Shown here: piece by piece, positions 58,057 to 64,000 of the stretch | Layout: every line of letters starts with the position of its first letter | Numbering within the stretch: position 1 is the first letter of the stretch | Assembly: GCF_024166365.1 (NCBI RefSeq) | Contig: NC_064819.1 | Coordinates: 152,340,293-152,404,292 of the forward strand | Length of the DNA: 64,000 nucleotides | Origin: Elephas maximus indicus | Lineage: Eukaryota > Chordata > Mammalia > Proboscidea > Elephantidae | Direction of reading: 5' to 3' | Translations under genes and position numbers: made by a program | Notes under the pieces: generated by a model | Database searches by the model: none | What the model was told of the DNA's origin: nothing | Seen by the model: only the letters and a program-made list of their open reading frames with translations

Positions 58057-59014
58057 TGGTTATGAGAGAGGAAGGGAGGGAGGGAGAGGGGTATTCACTA
58101 ATTAGGTAGTATATAAGAACTACTTTAGGTGAAGGGAAAGACAACATACAATACAAGCGAGGTCAGCACAACTGGACTAAACCAAAAGCAGTTTCCTGAA
58201 TAAACTGAATGCTTCAAAGTCCAGAGTAGCAGGGGCGGGGGTTTGGGGACCATAGTTTCAGGGACATCTAAGTCAACTGGCATAATAAAATCTATTAAGA
58301 AAACATTCTGCATCCCACTTTGGAAAGCGGCATCTGGGGTCTTAAACACTAGGAAGCGGCCATCTAAGATGCTTCAAGTGGTCTCAACGCACCTGGAGCT
58401 AAGGAGAATGAAGAACACCAAGGACACAAGGTAATCACGAGCCTAAGAGATGGAAAGGGCCATATAAACCAGAGACTACATCAGCCTGAGACCAGAAGAA
58501 CTAGATGGTGCCCAGCTACCACCGATGACTGCCCTGACAGGGAACACAACAGAAAACCGCTAATGGAGCAGGAGAGCAGTGGGATGCAGACCCCAGATTC
58601 ACGCAAAAAGACCAGACTTAATGGTCTGACTGAGACTAGAAGGACACCGGTGGTCATGGCCCCCAGACCTTCTATTAGCCCAGGACAAGAACCATTCCCA
58701 AACCCAATTCTTCAGACAGGGACTGGACTGGACAATGGGATAGAAAAAGATGCTGGTGAAGAACGAGCTACTTGGTCAAGTAGACACTTGAGACTACGTT
58801 AGTATCCCCTATCGGGAGGGCAGATGAGAGGGCAAAGGGAGTTAGAAGGTGGTGGAATGGACACGAAAAGAGAGATTGGAAGGAAGGAGCGGGCTGTCTC
58901 ATTAGAGGAGAGCAATTAGGAGTATATAACAAGATGTATATAAAGTTTTGTATGAGAGACTGACTTGATTTGTAAACTTTCACTTAAAGCACAATAAAAA
59001 TTAAAAAAAAAAAA
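58057..59014 (+). other. L1 3' UTR, G-rich tract and poly(A) tail
   Basis: It has a polypurine tract with four G-runs (58074-58091), then about 850 bp of 3' UTR related to that of the L1 at 13789-15150. AATAAA is at about 58993 and the A-rich tail reaches 59014. Confidence 0.85.
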
Positions 59015-59029
59015 AAGCATCCAATCAGG

Positions 59030-62000
59030 AGAGGGAGCACAATATAATACACACTGTAAATATACAAATTTTAACTAAGAAATACATTTACATAGCTCTA
59101 CAGATAGGAACTCAAAGGCCTTTATAAACATTAACCCTTCACATTCTTATAAGATTCATAATTTAAACAGTGGACTCAAGACCCATGTAAAAGGGAAGAG
59201 TTTAAAACAGGTTTCTGCTTCCCTGTCTGCCACTCTAAACAAGCTGTCATTTTCTTCTTAAAATAATTTCCCACAACAAAAACTTAAGAACTTATCCATC
59301 ATAATTTCCCATGAAACTTGCAGATAGAAGGATTGGCAAATTGTCTCAAGAAAAATGCCTTGTCGAATTATTTCAAATTGACCTGAATAAGAATATTCAG
59401 AAGGACTGCACAGGCTGAAAGGCTATAGACTAAGACAGAACTTATAATAAATCATTGAGAGTCTGTCTGGAGTGTAAAAGCAGTAGCCTCAAGTCCCTAA
59501 TAATTTATCACTTTATTAATGATCCTACAGATGACTTAATGAATACCCTACTAAAAAAAAACCTACTAGTAGAATATAAATTCAAATTTGGAGGTTCTTT
59601 TGAATATCCATTAGAAAAACTAATACAATGGAAGAACCCTGGAGGAGGTATCTTAGGGAAAAAAAAAAAAAAAGGAAGAAAAAAGGGCAGGAAGTAAAAT
59701 ATTTCTTGGGAAAAAAATGTAAAGCATGAAGTCCTGGTAAATATTTAATATGTAAGTGAAAACGGAAAAGTTGTAACCACCGTGGAGAAATAATAATAGC
59801 AAATGAGAACAAGATTTAAAGTAAGATATTCCATTACCTATTTATATATTATTGCTAGAACCAATAGTTCTCTACCCTTTTAACATAGTTACTGTGATAT
59901 GAGGAGGAAAGATTCTTGAAGGAAGAAAAAATATTCTATTAACAACTGTGGATGGCAAAGTAGGGTTAAGCTTGAAGAGTGGTTTGCTAGGTTCACTCTT
60001 TTTTCTATCCTTTTTTATATTCACCCAGAAAACTATAAAATGTCTAGACAAAGTAACAAGGAAGAGGTAAGCCCAAAAGTTATCATTCCTTTGTATTAGT
60101 TTTATGTGTTTAGGCTGTGTGTGTGTGTGTGTGATGTATATGTATACATATGGTATATATGTATATGTGTATGTACATACATATACATTTCTTTCCAGAT
60201 TTTAAATACCAAATCCAGAGCTTTTAGAAAGCTGGTATCAGGATACAAAAAAAACCTAAAATGTAGACAAAGAAATCAAATCTTCCAAATGAGGCAGGCT
60301 AGAAACAGAAATCTTATCTTTCATTTTTGAATCTTCCAAGGCCTAGAAAGATGGACAAGTCCCTGTCCCTCAATGCACACATGCAGAACTGAAGCCCAGA
60401 GAGTACAAGTGCTTTGCCTGTACAGTCAGAAAATGGCAGATTCAAGAACAGAATCCTACATTCCTGATAATCCATCCAGTAGTCTTTCCTCCATACCACT
60501 CTGCCCAAGACGTACTTTAATTTCATCATGTGGTATATGTGATGATTTTTACTTCTATCCTCCAGATCTGCTGATTATGGGCTTGTAGTTTCTACTATTT
60601 ATACCGATACCTGAAAATATACCATAGATTCAGCCTTCTGCTGCTCTTTGGTACAAAGGGCACATCCTCCTTTTCAACAGATATAGGTTATTTGCACAAG
60701 TATTTCCTTGAGTTCTCACTTCTAGGTAGTCATATCCTGATGAAATCAAAAGATCTCCCCCCCCGCCCCCGCCATTTCCACCTGGGGGAAGGTAAGTAGG
60801 AATGCATTTATACTAGAAAGAAACCGACTACTATTCTCTAGCACCTGCCCTGCTGAGTGGGGGAAGGCCTAGTCCAAGAACCTCATTTGAAAACTGTATC
60901 TGATAATGCACATACATTCTTGAATACTGTGGAGTTGATCCAGTTCTCTTAAAAACACCAGTTTGCCTGCAGCTACCTACAGATCCAGCTTCTTTTGAAT
61001 GTCACTCTACAAGGACTGCTGTTTTAGAGTAATTTCAATTTATTATTGCTAACTAATACGTTATCCTTTGGTAAACTAGATCAAATCTATGAGAAGCAGA
61101 GATATGCTACCATGAGGTCACAGACAGTGTTTGCACAATTCAGACAGCTAGTCATGGAAGGTTTCCTGCTTTGTTTCTCCTAACTCCAAAGCCCTTAACC
61201 ATATCACAAAAGAATTCTCAAAGAGTTTATTCTACTTGACTTCGAATGTTTTCACCTTTCTTTTACAAATTCTTAAAGTCAAATAGTCATAAATGACTGT
61301 ATTTTGTTTTAGGTTTAAAAATAAAACACCTAGAAATGATCCTGGAGACGATTAAACATAACACACACACACATTTTTTAATAAAAGCAAAAAACTGTTT
61401 AAGATCAAGACAGAACTCCAATCTCCCACTCAATTCAGAGCACCTTCCCGATTCCCACATGCTTCCTTCTTTGCTTCTTCAGAGATAACTGCATAGCATG
61501 TGATTTAAGGATGATTCTGTATATTACTTTTCTCATCTTGCTAGATTATTGAGACAATTTAGGAAAGAAGACTACAATAGAATATACAGAACTTTGAAAC
61601 AGGTAGAACTAGATTAAAATCCTGACTCAGAAGTTTTAATGAGTGTGTGTTGTGCTCCATGCTACACAATTCTTAGGCTCTACACTATGATGCTATATGC
61701 TATGAAATTTTTAAGCCATGTAACCTGAAGAACTCTGCTAAAATCTGCCAGATGGGTGCTGTTGGGACTGAACGAGTTAACCTACATAAACCACTCGGCA
61801 AACATCAGGGAACTCAACTCTTGTTAGTTTGCTTTCCTGTTATTTCGTGGGGTTATTCCGCATTCAATTTACGTAGAAAAATATAATGTATTACAAAAAT
61901 AGAAGAATTTTTTTTCTTCCATTCTACTTTTTTCAAATTCCATTTTATACAAGAAAATAAAACTGAAGAAACTGAACCCCATATGGTTCACTTATTCAAT

Positions 62001-62500
62001 ATACGTACTAGCATAAAGCTATTAATGTTAGTAAATGAAGGCAAATGATAGACTATTTAGTTTATTTCTATTCTATTTTTTTTCAACATGAATTGAAAAA
62101 GGCTGGGTGTTCCATGAGGTTATTTATGATTTAAAACTGAAGTAAAGCCTAGCTCTGAAAGGGAATACCTTGAGCTCAAAAATATACCCTTAAGATGGAA
62201 CTGTACCACAGAAATGAACCCGTGACCACAACATCCCATGTGCCTTACTTTTTTTAGGAGACTTATATCAAGTTCTAGTAAGCCAGAGTCTCTTACAACA
62301 ATATTCAAAAACAAGCCCTGTGTGTTTTAGCTATTTATTTGCTGAGTTCCTCATGTCATAATTCTCATAGAAAAGAAAAATATAAATATAGAAAAACGAA
62401 GAAGAAATACACCCAGGGATCCCCATGATTTGGATCCCAAGGTAAGAGAAGAATAATATCCCTACCTGTACTGATTATAAACACCTGGAGGAAGACAGGT
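59030..62500 (-). other. RNGTT: RNGTT intron, unassigned
   Basis: A+T-rich intron. Simple repeats are present: A13 near 59660, (TG)n/(TA)n at about 60116-60188, a C-rich run near 60758, and short (CA)n near 61363. No SINE, LINE or exon was recognised. Confidence 0.5.
60116..60188. repeat. TG/TA microsatellite
   Basis: A (TG)n run grades into alternating TATG/TACA sequence. Confidence 0.9.
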
Positions 62501-62519
62501 GATGATGGTGGAAAGGAAC

Positions 62520-62710
62520 ATTTTTCAAATGACTTTTATGAGCCTGGTATTGTGCTAAGAACTTATTTACACTATTCCATATGGTTATTACAATAATTAT
62601 AACAAATAGATATTATCATTTTCACTTTATGGACAAAAACCAAGGTATAGCCACTACTAAGCTGGAGGAGAACCCGGCCAAGTTTGTCTAGTTCTGAAGT
62701 TCAGGGATTG
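62520..62710 (-). repeat. MIR-class SINE, diverged
   Basis: It follows minus-strand MIR order: 'gtattgtgctaagaacttat', 'actattccatatggttatta', 'tattatcattttcactttat', then 'aagctggaggagaacccggc'. Confidence 0.5.
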
Positions 62711-62719
62711 TTTGCTTTT

Positions 62720-64000
62720 CAATGGGATGGCAAATCATTCTCATGCATTTTAACAGATTTATATAAAAATTTCCACAAAAATTTCTGTAAACTAATTATG
62801 AAAGTTAATCCTATACCCTAGAAAGGATATAAGCAGGTCTCACACATCACACTGCTGCCTTTCTCACATCTGAATCCAAGGAAAAAAGCACAAGAGCAAA
62901 AAACAAACTAAAAAACTGAAGGGTTTTATTCTTTTGGACAAGATATTCTTTTTCTCTAATCTGCCATATTTCTCTATTGGTTACAAAGTGTGAGCAAGTC
63001 TCTCACAGGAAATCTCTTGTATTTATTTATACCAAGCTAATTACTCTTTAGAAGTGACTGTCATATGTATCTGGATAGTTTCAGGATTCAATTTTGTCAA
63101 AACTGGAAAATGAATTGATGCCTCATCACATGCATGCCTATGTTTTAAGGGATTAAAAGCCATTGCAAAGACCAATAGATAAGCATGAAATTTCTGAAAT
63201 CTCTCCTATTAGTCTACTCTTTACTGAGAGATTCATTAATATACTTTTAAAAACAATATCATCTACAGGACAGAGGTTGTATGTGCTGTAATAAGTTCAG
63301 TGTTCTACCTAACAGTAAAGGAAATAGCTCTTTTTTAGAAAGAATAGTTTTATATTTTAAACTTGGGACCCCCTCAGAAAAATGCTTGCATTTTAATCAT
63401 GAAAGTATTGTATTATGACATAAAAACAAAAGAGTCCAACAAAGTATTCACTAATCTTCTTTAGTTTTAGTAAATCAGATACATAAACATTGGCTGCAAA
63501 AAGTTAGACGTTAAAACTGGGTCTCTTAGCAGTTAAACACAGGCATTTTCACATCTTTACAGATGTTTTTGATACATACCTCTCTAAAAAGCTACAATGT
63601 GTTATTTGCTACACAGTAACTGTTTTCTCTCAAGAAGGAAATGTAAGCAACATTTTGAAAACTTCAACTTGTTGAATATGCAACCTTCTGCTGAGCCTTT
63701 TATTTTGTATCAGCAAAAGTGAATTATGCCAGTTTTTCTGTCAAACAAAAATCATTGAAAATGATTACCAATTTTAACTCTTATTCTAAATTTTTTAGTT
63801 GAATATGATAATACATTTCAAAAATGATGTCAAAGATGCCACTTTACCACAGCAAAAGAGTAAAACAGACATTTGGTGGGATCAGCATATGGTGTATCCA
63901 TGAAGCACAGGAGGAACTTCTTTGATCTATTTCTTAATCTCTTGTGAGTTCCTCCAAGCATGTGCTACTATGATAATAAAGATCTCTAGCAGTCATGCGT
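62720..64000 (-). other. RNGTT: RNGTT intron, unassigned
   Basis: No recognisable gene or repeat up to the window edge. Confidence 0.5.

Larger units (their letters stand above)
51553..59014 (+). mobile_element. Full-length L1 LINE with perfect 15-bp target-site duplication
   Basis: A 7,462-bp L1 with a 5' UTR, ORF1, ORF2, a 3' UTR with a G-rich polypurine tract, an AATAAA signal and a poly(A) tail. The perfect repeat AAGCATCCAATCAGG lies at 51538-51552 and 59015-59029. The intact length and perfect duplication imply a relatively recent insertion, yet both ORFs carry stops and frameshifts, so it is inactive. It lies antisense to RNGTT, the usual orientation tolerated in introns. Confidence 0.95.

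Noticed and set aside
1..64000. CRISPR arrays, bacterial operons, phage or plasmid features
   Set aside because: There are no regularly spaced repeats with unique spacers and no dense ORF organisation. Introns, SINEs and LINEs show a mammalian nuclear genome.

Overview
This is a nuclear genomic window from a placental mammal of the superorder Afrotheria, most likely an elephant. The main evidence is repeat content. There are more than a dozen tRNA-derived AfroSINE copies, a 3.2 kb RTE-clade (BovB-like) LINE with two further fragments, many L1 copies, and ancient L2/MIR relics. There is no bacterial, plasmid or phage content and no CRISPR array.

The only protein-coding gene I can support is RNGTT, the bifunctional mRNA capping enzyme, on the minus strand. 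Its last two coding exons lie at 23963..23840 and 22386..22223. They are separated by a 1,453-bp GT-AG intron and encode the last 95 residues or so, ending in a [12 protein letters not shown] tail. The probable 3' UTR runs from 22222 down to about 18130, where two AATAAA signals sit 24 bp apart. I found no further RNGTT exon above 23963, so 23964..64000 reads as part of one intron of at least 40 kb. Everything below about 18130 is 3' flanking DNA.

Layout. 1-18100 (gene flank): an RTE 3' end, L2 and MIR relics, two solo MaLR-type LTRs (6404-6900, and about 9675-10539 carrying two nested AfroSINEs), an older ERV LTR, several AfroSINEs, an L1 3' end (13790-15150), and a GC-rich anonymous block (12140-12610). 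18130-23963: the RNGTT 3' end, low in young repeats. 24000-34960 (intron): an L1 tail carrying a solo LTR, a retrocopy-like segment, a TA-flanked DNA transposon, AfroSINEs and L2. 34965-38660: an L1 3' half holding a short L1 tail, an ERV LTR, and an unusual MaLR insertion whose two LTR ends point outward in opposite orientation inside one 5-bp target-site duplication. 41983-45158: near-full-length RTE with a perfect 12-bp duplication. 48337-48997: candidate ERV LTR. 50141-51188: AfroSINE and RTE fragments. 51553-59014: full-length 7.46-kb L1 with a perfect 15-bp duplication but broken ORFs. 59030-64000: mostly unassigned intron.

The mobile elements form a readable partnership. The AfroSINE 3' tail closely matches the RTE 3' tail, as expected if RTE enzymes mobilised the SINE. 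I see no previously undescribed molecular system. The most unusual structure is the inverted-LTR insertion at 37662-38497.
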